From Paraburkholderia translucens (GTDB taxonomy: Bacteria > Pseudomonadota > Gammaproteobacteria > Burkholderiales > Burkholderiaceae): a DNA stretch of 64,000 nt. A program made the translations under genes and the position numbers. Positions 19,900-29,996 of the stretch are shown one piece after another (position 1 is the first letter of the stretch; every line of letters starts with the position of its first letter). The stretch is from assembly GCF_020881035.1 (NCBI RefSeq), contig NZ_JAJITC010000002.1, positions 62,001-126,000 of the forward strand. The letters run 5' to 3'. The notes under the pieces were generated by a model. That model was not told the origin of the DNA. It ran no database searches and saw only the letters and a list, made by a program, of their open reading frames with translations.

Positions 19900-21552
19900 T
19901 CAAAGCCGCGCGGACAGCCGCTTGATCTCGCGATTGAGCACGCGCTCGTTGTCCGAGTAGTCGATCGGCACGTCGATCACGTGCACGCCGGGCGTCGCGA
20001 AGCATTCGCGCAACAGCGGCGCGAACTGCCCGGCCGCCTCGATCCGATGCCCCTGGGCGCCATAGCTTTGCGCATAGGCGACGAAATCCGGGTTCGCAAG
20101 CGTCATGCCGTAGTCCGGGAAGTTCATGTTCTCCTGCTTCCAGCGGATCATGCCGAACGCGTCGTCGCGCAGAATCAGGATCACCAGATCGAGCTTCAGG
20201 CGCACCGCCGTTTCGAGCTCCTGCGAATTCATCATGAAGCCGCCGTCGCCGCACACGGCGATCACCTTGCGCTCCGGATGCACGATCTTGCTCGCGATCG
20301 CCGACGGCAGCCCCGCACCCATCGACGCCAGCGCGTTGTCGAGCAGCAGCGAATTCGGTTCGTGCGCACGGTAGTAGCGCGCGAACCAGATCTTGTACAT
20401 GCCGTTGTCCAGACACACGATGCCGTCGGCCGGCGTGGTCTCGTAGACGTCGTTGACGATCCGCACCGGGTACATCGGAAAGCGGTCGTCGTGCTGGCCT
20501 TTCACCAGATGCGCCTCGAAGTGCTCCTTGATTTCCTTGAAGCGCGTGAAGTCCCAATGCTCCTGGCGCTGCTTCAGGCTCTCCCTCAACTGCCACACCG
20601 CATTGGCGATATCGCCGACTACTTCGATCTGCGGGAAATACACCGGATCGACTTCGGCGCCGAGGAAGTTCACGTGGATCACGGTCTTCTCGCCGGCCTC
20701 GCCGCTGCGCATGAAGAACGGCGGCTTTTCGATCACGTCGTGACCGACGTTGATGATGCAGTCCGCGTGCTCGATCGCGCGGTGCACGAAGTCGCCGTCG
20801 GAGAGCGTCGCGTTGCCGAGCCACATCGGATGCGATTCGTCGATCACGCCCTTGCCCATCTGCGTCGTGAAAAACGGAATGCCGATCTGGTCGACGAACT
20901 CGCGCAGCATCTTCGTCGTGGTCTTGCGGTTGCCGCCCGCGCCGATCATCAGGAGCGGATGCTTCGCGGCGGTGATGGCCTCGACCGCGCGCGCGACCGC
21001 CTTCTCCTCGGCGACCGGACGGCGGCTGTAGCTCTTCGGAATCGGCTTGCCGTCGCCCTCCTCGTGCGCGACATCCTCGGGCAATTCGAGGTGCGTGGCG
21101 CCGGGACGCTCCTCCTCTGCCCGGCGCACGGCCTCGCGCACCGCCGCCGGAATATTGCCGATCGACACGATCTGCCGCGTGTACTTGGTGAGCGGCTCCA
21201 TCATGCGCACCACGTCGACGATCTGGAAGTGCCCCTGCTTGCTCGACTTGATCGGCTTCTGGCCCGTCACCATCAGCATCGGCATGCCGCCCAACTGCGC
21301 GTAGGCGGCCGCGGTCACGAAGTTGGTCGCGCCGGGGCCGAGCGTCGCCAGACAGACTCCCGTGCGGCCGGTGAGCCGCCCGTAGGTGGCGGCCATAAAG
21401 CCGGCCGCCTGCTCGTGGCGCGTGAGGATCAGACGGATTTTCGAGCGGCGCAGCGATTCGAGCAGATCGAGATTTTCTTCACCGGGAATGCCGAACACGT
21501 ACTCGACACCTTCGGCTTCCAGCGATTTGACGAACAGGTCCGATGCTTTCAT
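19900..21552 (-). CDS. TPP-dependent acetolactate-synthase-like enzyme
   Basis: A 550-residue thiamine-diphosphate enzyme annotated by family as acetolactate synthase large subunit. LILTRHEQAAGFMAATYGRLTG carries the activating Glu, LGPGATN the dimer motif, and GDGGFMMNSQELETAVRLKLDL the metal/TPP signature near residue 435. No regulatory small subunit, ilvC or ilvD is nearby, so a role in branched-chain amino acid synthesis is doubtful; a catabolic 2-oxo-acid decarboxylase or synthase is equally possible. It is the first gene of a likely two-gene operon with the aldehyde dehydrogenase, which could oxidise an aldehyde product. Confidence 0.85.
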   Translation of the reverse strand: MKASDLFVKSLEAEGVEYVFGIPGEENLDLLESLRRSKIRLILTRHEQAAGFMAATYGRLTGRTGVCLATLGPGATNFVTAAAYAQLGGMPMLMVTGQKPIKSSKQGHFQIVDVVRMMEPLTKYTRQIVSIGNIPAAVREAVRRAEEERPGATHLELPEDVAHEEGDGKPIPKSYSRRPVAEEKAVARAVEAITAAKHPLLMIGAGGNRKTTTKMLREFVDQIGIPFFTTQMGKGVIDESHPMWLGNATLSDGDFVHRAIEHADCIINVGHDVIEKPPFFMRSGEAGEKTVIHVNFLGAEVDPVYFPQIEVVGDIANAVWQLRESLKQRQEHWDFTRFKEIKEHFEAHLVKGQHDDRFPMYPVRIVNDVYETTPADGIVCLDNGMYKIWFARYYRAHEPNSLLLDNALASMGAGLPSAIASKIVHPERKVIAVCGDGGFMMNSQELETAVRLKLDLVILILRDDAFGMIRWKQENMNFPDYGMTLANPDFVAYAQSYGAQGHRIEAAGQFAPLLRECFATPGVHVIDVPIDYSDNERVLNREIKRLSARL

Positions 21553-21799
21553 TGAGGGTCTCGCTTGATGACTCGGGGACGGTCAGCGAACTCAGGCGGC
21601 GGACTCGGCGGGCTGCATGAACCCGCTGTTGCACCACCAGGGTCCGGAACCGCACGATCGAAGACGGCAACGACGGCCGCGCGTAACACACGACACCGCG
21701 CGCGGCATGGCAGACGGCACAGCGAACGCCATGCCGGACAGCTTACTACTCGAAGAGAGACGATGCGCGCAAGCGGACAAGGCCGCGCAGGGGATGGAG

Positions 21800-22183
21800 T
21801 CAGCGGGTCACGCTCACGCAGTCGGACAGAATCGGCGGCGCGTTCTCGCCGCTCGTCAGGTCATACAGATTGGCGCGCGGACCCTTGGTCCACCACGTAT
21901 AGCTGCCGGCCTGGTACTTCGCGCCAGACGCCGAGATCGTGTTGACGAATAGCATCGGCGTGCCCTTTATCGGCAACACGGCGAAGCTTTGTCCGTTCTG
22001 CGCGTTCCAGTAGGTGACCTGCAGGATCTTGCCGGTCGCGCACGTGTATTTGCGCGTCTGGTGGTTCTTGCTTTCGATGTGCCTGAACTGAAGCGGCGCG
22101 GCCGATGCGCTGCCGGAAGACGCCGCCGCCCAGGCTACTGCCGGTACTGCCGCCGCGAGGATTGCAACACGCCATGTCTTCAT
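21800..22183 (-). CDS. Periplasmic MliC-type lysozyme inhibitor
   Basis: A 127-residue secreted protein. A Sec signal peptide (KTWRVAILAAAVPAVAWAAA) of about 25-29 residues precedes an MliC domain. The family pattern appears as RKYTCATGKILQVTYWN, SFAVLPIKGTPMLFVNT and SGAKYQAGSYTWWTKG, with paired cysteines (CATG near the start and SDC at the end). There is no lipobox Cys, so it should be free in the periplasm, unlike E. coli MliC. It likely blocks C-type lysozyme at the SGxxY loop. GAGG seven bases upstream supports the start. Confidence 0.82.
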   Translation of the reverse strand: MKTWRVAILAAAVPAVAWAAASSGSASAAPLQFRHIESKNHQTRKYTCATGKILQVTYWNAQNGQSFAVLPIKGTPMLFVNTISASGAKYQAGSYTWWTKGPRANLYDLTSGENAPPILSDCVSVTR

Positions 22184-22326
22184 CGAACACCTCGTTCGTT
22201 GCGGAGGTCAGGCGGAAGGCGCACCGGCCGCGAGGCCGGGTCACAGACGAGTCACAGGCGGTTCAATGACCGCTCGAGGATCGGATACATCGGCGCACGC
22301 ATCGGTTGGCGCGCGCCGCGTACCCC

Positions 22327-23541
22327 TTACTTCGCCGACACCGGCCGCACCGCGGCCGCGGCCTCTTTCGCGCGCGAGCGTGCTTCGTCGATGTTTTCGC
22401 CGGTCGCGAGCGCGACGCCCATGCGGCGTTTGACGAAGCTCTCCGGCTTGCCGAACAGGCGCAGGTCCGCATTGGGCACCGCCAACGCCGTCGCGACGCC
22501 TTCGAACGCGATGCCGGCCTCGTCGCGACCACCGTAGATCACCGCCGACGCGCCCGGCGCACGCAGCGACGTGTCGACCGGCAGACCGAGGATCGCACGC
22601 GCATGCAGCTCGAACTCCGAAAAGCGCTGCGAACACAGCGTGACGAGCCCCGTGTCGTGCGGACGCGGGCTGACTTCCGAAAACCATACGTCGTCGCCGC
22701 GCACGAACAGTTCCACGCCGAAGAGGCCGCGGCCGCCGAGCGCCGCCGTCACCTTGTGCGCGATCTCGCGCGAGCGCGCGAGCGCGAGCGCGCTCATCGG
22801 CTGCGGCTGCCACGATTCGACATAGTCTCCCGCGACCTGCACATGGCCGATCGGATCGCAGAAGTAGGTGCTGACCTGGCCGCTCGCCGGGTCGATCGCG
22901 CGCACGGTCAGTTGCGTGATTTCGTATTCGAAGTCGATGAAACCCTCGACGATCGCGCGCCCGAAATTGACGCGGCCGCCCGCCATCGCATACTGCCATG
23001 CGGGCTCGACGTCGGCATCGCTGCGCAATACCGACTGCCCCTTGCCCGACGACGACATCACCGGCTTCACGACGCACGGATAGCCGACCTTCGCGATGCC
23101 CGCGCGCAGCTCGTCGAGCGAATCGGCGAACGCGTACGGCGAGGTCGCGAGGCCGAGCTCCTCAGCGGCGAGTCGGCGGATGCCTTCGCGGTTCATGGTC
23201 AGCTGGGTGGCGCGCGCGGTCGGGATCACCTCGGCGAGCGCCTCGGATTCAATTGCGGCGAGCTCGTCGGTGGCGATCGCCTCGATTTCGGGGACGATCA
23301 GATGCGGGCGTTCCTGCTCGACCAGCGCGCGCAGCGCCGCGCGGTCGGTCATGTCGATCACGTGCGCGCGATGGGCGACCTGATGGCCCGGCGCGTTCGG
23401 GTAACGGTCGACGGCGATCACTTCGACGCCCAGCCGTTGCAGCGCGATGATCACTTCCTTGCCGAGTTCGCCGGCGCCGAGCAGCATCACGCGCGTGGCG
23501 GATTCAGAAAGGGGGGTGCCGATCCGTTGGCCGATCTGCAT
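22327..23541 (-). CDS. purT: Formate-dependent phosphoribosylglycinamide formyltransferase
   Basis: A 404-residue ATP-grasp enzyme that makes formyl-GAR from GAR, formate and ATP, the folate-independent third step of purine synthesis. [22 protein letters not shown] is the N-terminal dinucleotide-like fold. [13 protein letters not shown] and [14 protein letters not shown] (the ATP loop near 160) follow, then [25 protein letters not shown] with the metal-binding Glu residues. The start at 23541 ([12 protein letters not shown]) matches the family; the 43 codons upstream do not. It is transcribed alone and diverges from the META lipoprotein gene. Confidence 0.95.
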   Translation of the reverse strand: MQIGQRIGTPLSESATRVMLLGAGELGKEVIIALQRLGVEVIAVDRYPNAPGHQVAHRAHVIDMTDRAALRALVEQERPHLIVPEIEAIATDELAAIESEALAEVIPTARATQLTMNREGIRRLAAEELGLATSPYAFADSLDELRAGIAKVGYPCVVKPVMSSSGKGQSVLRSDADVEPAWQYAMAGGRVNFGRAIVEGFIDFEYEITQLTVRAIDPASGQVSTYFCDPIGHVQVAGDYVESWQPQPMSALALARSREIAHKVTAALGGRGLFGVELFVRGDDVWFSEVSPRPHDTGLVTLCSQRFSEFELHARAILGLPVDTSLRAPGASAVIYGGRDEAGIAFEGVATALAVPNADLRLFGKPESFVKRRMGVALATGENIDEARSRAKEAAAAVRPVSAK

Positions 23542-23722
23542 GTGAACTCCAGATAAAAGTCGGGATGAGGGTGGGATTGGATAGACCGCGATGTTAACAT
23601 GCGGGCCCCTTGCCGCGCGGCGCCCGCAGGGCGTTGACGGCCGCTTCTGGCGCCTTCGCTCGCGCACCACAAGCTTAGTACGTTACGCTTACGCCTTCGC
23701 CAGTTTGAACAGGAACGACGCC

Positions 23723-24259
23723 ATGCTCATCCGCTCCCGCCCGCGACGTCTTGCGCGCATCACTCCGTGCCTGCGCACGGCCGTCGCCGCGTTGAGCGTC
23801 GCCGCGCTGCTCGGTGCCTGCGCGATTCCGAAGCATCCGGATTCGTCGGCGCCGCCGCCCGATCCGTTCAATCCCGCCGCCGCGCAGTTGCTCGACGACA
23901 CCAGCTGGGTGCTGAGCGCGTGGAAGAGCGCGGATGGCACGGCGCGCGCGGTGCCGTCCAAGGATCAGGGGCCGCTCACGCTCAAGTTGTCGACCGAAAG
24001 CGGCCAGCGTCACGCCAGCGGCTTTTCCGGCTGCAACCGCTTCATGGGTTCGTACATGCTGAAGGACGGCAAGCTGAGCTTCGGAACGCTCGCCAGCACG
24101 CGCATGGCATGCGCCTCGCCGGGCGGCGACATCGAAAAGCCGTTCCTCGCCGCGCTCGAGCGCATCGACCGCACCGGCGTGCAGATGCGAGCGCCGCAAC
24201 AGATGCAACTGATCCTGGACGACGGGGACACGCTCATGTTCGATCGAACCGACAAATGA
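23723..24259 (+). CDS. META-domain (HslJ-like) lipoprotein
   Basis: A 178-residue lipoprotein. After basic residues and a hydrophobic stretch, the lipobox LLGAC places the lipidated Cys at 33. A Pro-rich linker (SSAPPPDPFNP) leads into a META domain: LLDDTSWVLSAWKSADG, then SGQRHASGFSGCNRFMGSY, FGTLASTRMACAS and FLAALERI. This domain occurs in HslJ, linked to novobiocin resistance and stress; its molecular role is unknown. The lack of Asp at the second lipoprotein position suggests outer-membrane sorting. ATG at 23723 was chosen to begin the signal peptide. Confidence 0.85.
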   Translation: MLIRSRPRRLARITPCLRTAVAALSVAALLGACAIPKHPDSSAPPPDPFNPAAAQLLDDTSWVLSAWKSADGTARAVPSKDQGPLTLKLSTESGQRHASGFSGCNRFMGSYMLKDGKLSFGTLASTRMACASPGGDIEKPFLAALERIDRTGVQMRAPQQMQLILDDGDTLMFDRTDK

Positions 24260-24360
24260 TGCGTGTTTGCGCCGCGTTCGGGACTCGCGCCGGCCTTAGC
24301 CGCGCGCTGCGCCGGTTTAAACTCGGCGGATTGCGCTTGCGCGCCCTCCGTCATTCGTAG

Positions 24361-27300
24361 ATGTCTGGTATGCACACGGTAGTTTTCGGCTGGTTCGGCG
24401 GGTCGGCCGTCTGGTTCATTCCTCTTTTGTGGCGCCTCGTGAAGTCGCTGCTGCCGGGCGGCACGGGGCTGCGCGGCCCCGGCACGATCCGGCTGTGGCT
24501 CGGCTTTGTCTGCGTGCTGGTCGGCAGTTGCACGCTCGAGGCCTCGCTGATCGGCATTGCGGGCGTCAATGGTTTCGGTCATGCGCTCGCCGGTGGGCTC
24601 GGTCATCTGCTCGGCCATATCGGCACCCCGGTCGCGGCGCTCGCGCTGCTGGTGGTCAGCCTGCCCTGGCTCATCGAGTTCCGCTGGAGCGAGTTCGCCG
24701 CGTGGGCCGACGGCGCGTTCGGCCTCGGCCTGTCGCGCGGACTCGCGAAGCGCGACGAGGATGCGCGCCGCTCCCGCATCGTCGACGACGGCGCGCTGTC
24801 GCATGCAACACCCGCCACCAACACGATGGCGCCACGCAACAGCAAGGGACGCTACGCGCGACCCACGGTGTGGCGTCCGCCGGCGACCGCGCGCGGCGCG
24901 AGTTCCGCCACGGGTGCGGGTGCCGCGGCGGCCGGCATCGCGGGCAGCAAGGAGGCTTCCGCCCGTGGCGCCGGCGCGGCGCGCGGGCCGCTCAAGCAGA
25001 TCGAGCCGGTGCTGCGCACGGGGCAGATCACGTCGCCGCGCCCCGCAGCCGCGCTGTCCACCCAGGCGTTGCATGCCAACAAGACTGCGGACAGTTCCGC
25101 CGCGCCGTTCGTGCCGAGCGAGCCGGTCGCGCCGGCCGGCTGGCTACGCGCGACGGAGCCGCGCGCGGCGACGTCGGCAGCCGCAGGCGCCGCATCGGGT
25201 ACGCCGGCTCGCGATGGCGCGCTGCAGGTCGGTCGGCGCTCCGTCGGCGAACAGCGCTCGGCCGCACCGTTCGGCTCCAGTGCCGCGCTGGCGGCGACAG
25301 CCGCCGCCGCGTCGGGCGTGTCCGCGAGGGCGGCACAGGCGATGGCGGGCCGCGCAGCCGTGTCGGGCGCCGGTATCGGCATGACGGCGGGATCGACGAA
25401 TGCCGCGGGCCGCGGCAGCCGTTCGTCGCCGCTGCCTCGTCCGGCCGACGGCGCCGCGCCGCTCAATCGCAGCGTCACGCCACGTCAACCGTTCCCGGCC
25501 GCGACGCGCGCCAACGGTACGACATCGCCGTCGAGCGCGCGCCGGGCCGCGCCGAGCTTCACGCGGCCGCTGGCGAACGCGTCGACAGTGGCGCCGCCCG
25601 CGAGCGTCGAGGAAACGCTGCGCAGTATCGCGGAAAACGCCGCGCGCTGGACCGATATGGCGGGCGTGAGCCTCGCGCGCAGCCGTGGCGCCGTTAGCGC
25701 GAAGATCGGCGATGCGGAGCGTGGTTCGAGGGCATTCGATGCGCAGCCCGCGCAACGCGCCGCGCCTACTGTCCAGACCGGCGAGGCGCTCCCGGTGTCG
25801 CGGGCGCAGAGCGTGGAGAGTTCGGTGGAGACGGTGTCGCCGTCGCAGCGCGAAGCCGCACCGGTCGAGTTGCCGCGTGAGAATGCGCCGGTGGAGTCCG
25901 ATACGCCTGTCGAATCCGGTCAGGAACCGGTCGCGCAATGGCCGACCGAACCGCCGGCCATCCATGCGCCTGTTGTTTCTGCGTCGCAGGCGATGGCTGC
26001 GATGGAGCCGGTGGCCGACGTGGCAACCGCGGCCGAGCTCGCCGTCGTGGCGCCTGCCGCGAGCGCACCGCAACCTGAGATACCGGTCGAGACACCGACC
26101 CCGACCTCGTTCCAGCGCTTCGCAGCCGGCTTGCAGGACGACGCAGCGCAAGAAGACATGCCGCCGTTCGAAGACGATTCGACGCCGACCGACGACGCCG
26201 TTGAGCAACCGGCCAGCGAACCGGTCATCCCCTCCCCCGGCACACCAACGCCGTTGCAGGCGCTCGCGCCAGTCGCCGAAATCGTCATCGAGAAAAACCT
26301 CGTGCCGTGGGAGAGCAAGCTCGGCTACGTTGCGGCCGAGCCCGCGCCAGCGGTCGTTTCGAACGTGGTCCGCTTCCCGGGCTTCGCGGTGCCGGCGGGC
26401 AGCAGCGAACCTTCGGTTGCGGCAAACGCAGCGCCCGTCGCGCACACGCCGGCCGCCGAACCGTCGCCCATTCCAGCGGCTGCGCCCGCGCTGACACCGC
26501 AGCCGCAGGCCCAGTTCGCCGATCAACCCGCCGCCGAGCCCGTTGCAGAGTCCGTTGCAGCCCGCCCGCCGCTGCGCGGCCACGCGCCGGTCAACGGCTT
26601 CGAGTTCCACGCGCCGGCCGCATCGATGGTCGAGCTGCCGACGCTCGACCTGCTCGCCCCCGCGGACGCCGACATCGAACCCATCCCGGACGAGAAGCTC
26701 CGCGAAACCGGTCAGCTGATCGAGCAGCGCCTGCAGGAATTCAAGGTGCCGGTGACCGTCGTCGGCGCATCGGCGGGGCCGGTCATCACGCGCTTCGAAG
26801 TCGAGCCGGCGCTCGGCGTGCGCGGCAGCCAGATCGTCGGTCTGATGAAGGACCTGTCGCGCGGTCTCGGTCTCACCTCGATCCGCGTAGTCGAAACGAT
26901 TCCGGGCAAGACCTGCATGGGCCTCGAACTGCCGAACGCGAAGCGGCAGACGATCCGGCTCTCGGAAATCCTCGAAGCGAGCGTCTACCAGAACTCGCAC
27001 TCGCAACTGACGCTCGCGATGGGCAAGGACATCACCGGTCATCCGGTCGTCGCCGATCTCGCGAAGGCGCCGCACATGCTGGTGGCCGGCACGACCGGCT
27101 CGGGCAAGTCGGTCGCGATCAACGCGATGATCTGCTCGCTGCTGTTCAAGGCGACGCCCGAGGAAGTGCGCCTCATCATGATCGACCCGAAGATGCTCGA
27201 ACTTTCGGTGTACGAAGGCATTCCGCATCTGCTCGCGCCGGTCGTCACCGACATGAAGCTCGCGGCCAACGCGCTGAACTGGTGCGTCGGCGAAATGGAG

Positions 27301-28107
27301 AAACGCTACCGGCTGATGTCGGCGGTCGGGGTGCGCAACCTCGCCGGCTTCAACCAGAAAATCCGCGACACCGAGGCGAAGGGCAAGAAGCTCGGCAACC
27401 CGTTCTCGCTGACGCCCGACGCGCCCGAGCCGCTCGCGCCGCTGCCGTTGATCGTCGTCGTGATCGACGAGCTCGCCGATCTGATGATGGTCGCCGGCAA
27501 GAAGATCGAAGAGCTGATCGCGCGGCTTGCGCAGAAAGCTCGCGCGGCCGGCATCCACCTGATCCTCGCGACGCAGCGGCCGTCGGTCGACGTGATCACC
27601 GGTCTCATCAAGGCGAACATTCCGACGCGCGTCGCGTTTCAGGTGTCGTCGAAGATCGACTCGCGCACGATTCTCGACCAGATGGGCGCCGAATCGCTGC
27701 TCGGCCAGGGCGATATGCTGTTCCTGCCACCCGGCACCGGCTACCCGCAGCGCGTGCACGGCGCATTCGTCGCCGACGAGGAGGTGCATGCGATCGTCGA
27801 GTATCTGAAGCAGTTCGGCGAGCCTCAGTACGAGGAAGGCATTCTCGACGGCCCAGCCACCGACGGCGGCGCGGCCCAGGACCTGTTCGGCGAAGCGCCG
27901 GATGCGGAGGCCGATCCGCTGTACGACGAAGCGGTCGCGTTCGTCGTGCGCACGCGGCGCGCGTCGATCTCGTCGGTGCAGCGGCAGTTGCGCATCGGCT
28001 ATAACCGCGCGGCGCGGCTCGTCGAGCAGATGGAGACGGCCGGACTGGTGTCGTCGATGAGCATCAACGGCAGCCGCGAAGTGCTTGCGCCGGGGCCGGC
28101 GGAATGA
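24361..28107 (+). CDS. ftsK: DNA translocase FtsK (long-linker paralogue)
   Basis: A 1248-residue FtsK/SpoIIIE protein. About three hydrophobic segments occupy residues 1-110. A very long Ala/Pro/Ser/Arg-rich linker spans about 140-745. The alpha/beta motor follows, with Walker A GTTGSGKS at 910-917 and Walker [13 protein letters not shown] near 1031. A winged-helix gamma domain ([25 protein letters not shown]) ends the protein and in E. coli reads KOPS and activates XerCD. An in-frame TAG abuts the ATG at 24361, so no longer N-terminus is possible; Met4 is an alternative. Burkholderiaceae usually carry a second, shorter FtsK; this looks like the longer copy. Confidence 0.92.
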   Translation: MSGMHTVVFGWFGGSAVWFIPLLWRLVKSLLPGGTGLRGPGTIRLWLGFVCVLVGSCTLEASLIGIAGVNGFGHALAGGLGHLLGHIGTPVAALALLVVSLPWLIEFRWSEFAAWADGAFGLGLSRGLAKRDEDARRSRIVDDGALSHATPATNTMAPRNSKGRYARPTVWRPPATARGASSATGAGAAAAGIAGSKEASARGAGAARGPLKQIEPVLRTGQITSPRPAAALSTQALHANKTADSSAAPFVPSEPVAPAGWLRATEPRAATSAAAGAASGTPARDGALQVGRRSVGEQRSAAPFGSSAALAATAAAASGVSARAAQAMAGRAAVSGAGIGMTAGSTNAAGRGSRSSPLPRPADGAAPLNRSVTPRQPFPAATRANGTTSPSSARRAAPSFTRPLANASTVAPPASVEETLRSIAENAARWTDMAGVSLARSRGAVSAKIGDAERGSRAFDAQPAQRAAPTVQTGEALPVSRAQSVESSVETVSPSQREAAPVELPRENAPVESDTPVESGQEPVAQWPTEPPAIHAPVVSASQAMAAMEPVADVATAAELAVVAPAASAPQPEIPVETPTPTSFQRFAAGLQDDAAQEDMPPFEDDSTPTDDAVEQPASEPVIPSPGTPTPLQALAPVAEIVIEKNLVPWESKLGYVAAEPAPAVVSNVVRFPGFAVPAGSSEPSVAANAAPVAHTPAAEPSPIPAAAPALTPQPQAQFADQPAAEPVAESVAARPPLRGHAPVNGFEFHAPAASMVELPTLDLLAPADADIEPIPDEKLRETGQLIEQRLQEFKVPVTVVGASAGPVITRFEVEPALGVRGSQIVGLMKDLSRGLGLTSIRVVETIPGKTCMGLELPNAKRQTIRLSEILEASVYQNSHSQLTLAMGKDITGHPVVADLAKAPHMLVAGTTGSGKSVAINAMICSLLFKATPEEVRLIMIDPKMLELSVYEGIPHLLAPVVTDMKLAANALNWCVGEMEKRYRLMSAVGVRNLAGFNQKIRDTEAKGKKLGNPFSLTPDAPEPLAPLPLIVVVIDELADLMMVAGKKIEELIARLAQKARAAGIHLILATQRPSVDVITGLIKANIPTRVAFQVSSKIDSRTILDQMGAESLLGQGDMLFLPPGTGYPQRVHGAFVADEEVHAIVEYLKQFGEPQYEEGILDGPATDGGAAQDLFGEAPDAEADPLYDEAVAFVVRTRRASISSVQRQLRIGYNRAARLVEQMETAGLVSSMSINGSREVLAPGPAE

Positions 28108-28132
28108 GCGGCCGGTAAATCGGCGACGACGA

Positions 28133-28170
28133 AAAAACGGACAGCCTCACGACATGAGCTGTCCGTTTTT
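28133..28170. terminator. Bidirectional intrinsic terminator between ftsK and lactonase
   Basis: AAAAACGGACAGC (28133-28145) pairs perfectly with GCTGTCCGTTTTT (28158-28170) around a 12-base loop. A-run before and T-run after make it work on both strands, fitting the convergent ftsK and lactonase genes. Confidence 0.9.
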
Positions 28171-28192
28171 GTTTACCCGCGCGTGCCGTGCG

Positions 28193-29434
28193 TCAAGACG
28201 GCGACACCAGCTTGAAATCCACCGGCGAGCCGAGTTCGAAATGCTGCCTCGGATTCGGATCGAGCAGCCCTGTCTGCGGATCGCGCTTGAACACATAGAC
28301 CGTGTCGCTCAACTGATTGCCGACGATCAGCCAGTTGCCGGTCGGATCGATGGCGAACTCGCGCGGCGATTTGCCGAGGCTCGACTGCCGGCCGATCTGC
28401 TGCAGATGCCCATTGGCCGGATCGACCGCGAAGATCACGATTTCGTTCGCGTCGCCGCGATTGGACGCGTACACGAAACGTCCGTCCGGCGACATATGGA
28501 TCGCCGCCGCGCCCACCTTCCCCCTGAAGCCCGGCTCGGAGAGCGGCAGCGTTTGCACCAGTGTCAGCCGGCCGTCGTGGTAGTCGAACGTGCTGACGGT
28601 CGCCGCAAGTTCGCTCGTCAGATACGCGTGCCTTCCGTCAGCGCTGAAAATCAGATGGCGCGGACCCGTGCCGGCCTTCTGCTGCGTGTAGCCCCAGTCG
28701 GTCGCGACGAACGGGCCGGCGCCCGAGCTGTTCTGCGGCGCGTAGTGATAGCTGTACAGCTTGTCGGCGCCGAGGTCCTGCGCGAAGAGATAGCGGCCGT
28801 CGGGCGAGAACACGGTCGAATGCACGTGCGAGTTGTCCTGCCGCCCTTTCACCGGCCCGCCGCCCTCGTGGTGCACGGTCTGCACCGACGTGCCCACCTG
28901 GCCGTCGGCCTGCAGCGGAAACACCGCGAAACTGCCGCCCGGGTCGGGCGCGACCGAATAGTTCGCGGTCAGTAGATACCGGCCGTCCGGCGAGATGCTC
29001 AGATAGCACGGATCGTTGCCGTCCGACGAAACCTTGTTCAGAAACGTCAGTTGCCCGCGCGCGGCGTCGAAGCCGAATGCGCTGATGCCGCCGCGCTGCG
29101 CAGCCGGGCCGTTGTCGCCGGGCAATTCGTTGACCGAGTAGACGAAGCGGCGGTCGCCGCTCACCACGAGAAAGGACGGATTCACCGTCTGCGCGACGGA
29201 CACCTGGGTCGCCGCACCCGTCTTCGTATCGAAGCGAAAGACGTAGATGCCCTCGCTCCTGCCGCTGGTGTAAGTACCGACCAGCATCGTATAGACGCCG
29301 TCCGCAGGGACCGGGCCGGCGTCTTGCGCATAGGCGTGCGAAGCAACGATCGAAATCATGAGCGCGAAACCTTTTATCATCGAACGGGCGGCCCGCCACG
29401 GCGCGGGCCGCTTCGCGCGGCGACTGCGAAGCAT
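28193..29434 (-). CDS. Secreted lactonase-family seven-bladed propeller (Pgl-like)
   Basis: A 413-residue protein of the PF10282 lactonase family. The start at 29434 has an excellent site, GAGGAGG, seven bases upstream. A basic N-terminus and hydrophobic core end at SHAYAQDA, a signal-peptide cleavage site near residue 36, so the propeller acts in the periplasm. Repeated blades show as FLVVSGDRRFVYSVNE, YLSISPDGRYLLTAN, FSPDGRYLFAQDLG, FSADGRHAYLTSE and MSPDGRFVYASNRG; HLQQIGRQSSLGKSPREFAIDPTGNWLIVGNQ is the last. Cytosolic members hydrolyse 6-phosphogluconolactone, but export makes another lactone or a surface role more likely. Confidence 0.85.
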   Translation of the reverse strand: MLRSRRAKRPAPWRAARSMIKGFALMISIVASHAYAQDAGPVPADGVYTMLVGTYTSGRSEGIYVFRFDTKTGAATQVSVAQTVNPSFLVVSGDRRFVYSVNELPGDNGPAAQRGGISAFGFDAARGQLTFLNKVSSDGNDPCYLSISPDGRYLLTANYSVAPDPGGSFAVFPLQADGQVGTSVQTVHHEGGGPVKGRQDNSHVHSTVFSPDGRYLFAQDLGADKLYSYHYAPQNSSGAGPFVATDWGYTQQKAGTGPRHLIFSADGRHAYLTSELAATVSTFDYHDGRLTLVQTLPLSEPGFRGKVGAAAIHMSPDGRFVYASNRGDANEIVIFAVDPANGHLQQIGRQSSLGKSPREFAIDPTGNWLIVGNQLSDTVYVFKRDPQTGLLDPNPRQHFELGSPVDFKLVSPS

Positions 29435-29472
29435 GGAGACCTCCTCGACATCGGTTAGGTCGTACTGGCTCA

Positions 29473-29502
29473 CTGACGAGCCGGAGTACAAGCGGTTATA
29501 AC
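29473..29502 (+). promoter_or_regulatory. Candidate sigma-70 promoter in the lactonase/DUF3096 gap
   Basis: CTGACG (29473-29478) and TATAAC (29497-29502) are 18 bases apart and match the -35 and -10 consensus at four and five of six positions. Transcription would start near 29509 and run rightward into two terminator-like hairpins before the DUF3096 gene. Confidence 0.45.
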
Positions 29503-29598
29503 GGTGTCTGGTCTGCCGCGCCGCGAATCGAGCGTCGTTCCGCGTTGTTGTTGTCGAACTCAGTATAAGGGCGTCAGGTCGGATCGTGCAGTGAATCC

Positions 29599-29653
29599 GC
29601 CGCCGTCGCGCGGTCTGCGCCGGCGGCTTTTGTCCCGCGTCGCGGGACGTTTT
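29599..29653 (+). terminator. Two tandem terminator-like hairpins
   Basis: GCCGCCG (29599-29605) pairs with CGGCGGC (29621-29627), followed by TTTT. Directly after, GTCCCGCG (29632-29639) pairs with CGCGGGAC (29641-29648), effectively a 7-bp stem with a 3-base loop, followed by GTTTTC. No rightward gene lies upstream to be terminated, so they may end a small RNA or act as an attenuator in the DUF3096 leader. Confidence 0.55.
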
Positions 29654-29702
29654 CTCAATCGCTTTTCAATCGCGCGTCACGCGTCTCAACCACGGAGTCT
29701 CC

Positions 29703-29855
29703 ATGAACGTCACTCTCAGTCTGGGCCCGCTCGTCTCGCTGATCGCGGGCATTCTGATCCTGATCATGCCGCGACTGCTGAACTATATCGTCGCGCTTTA
29801 TCTGATCATCATTGGCATCATCGGGATCTTCGGCGTGGGCTCGTCACATCTGTGA
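29703..29855 (+). CDS. DUF3096 small membrane protein, 50 aa
   Basis: A 50-residue protein, mostly two hydrophobic segments: LSLGPLVSLIAGILILIMP and YIVALYLIIIGIIGIFG, separated by a short RLLN turn. This is the DUF3096 pattern, a family of small inner-membrane proteins of unknown role. CGGAG precedes the ATG by about seven bases. The leader upstream contains a candidate promoter and two terminator-like hairpins. It is a real gene judging by family match and the two-helix hairpin layout; function cannot be stated. Confidence 0.8.
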   Translation: MNVTLSLGPLVSLIAGILILIMPRLLNYIVALYLIIIGIIGIFGVGSSHL

Positions 29856-29996
29856 GCGACATGCGCGACGCTGCCGGGCGCGGGATTCGCGCCCGGCAGC
29901 CAGATGGTTTCGCATAGAAGAAAGCTCGCGGCGGCGGCAAATGTCACACTTTGACGTGCGCAAGGAACGTGCGAGACGAACGCTTCGCGCTACCGC

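Noticed and set aside
19868..20824. A long N-terminal extension of the aldehyde dehydrogenase frame.
   Set aside because: It runs through the TPP enzyme gene in another frame. The real start at 19867 has a ribosome site and the family N-terminus.
25144..27789. An 881-codon leftward frame opposite ftsK.
   Set aside because: Shadow caused by the GC-rich linker and motor region; Arg-rich and motif-free.
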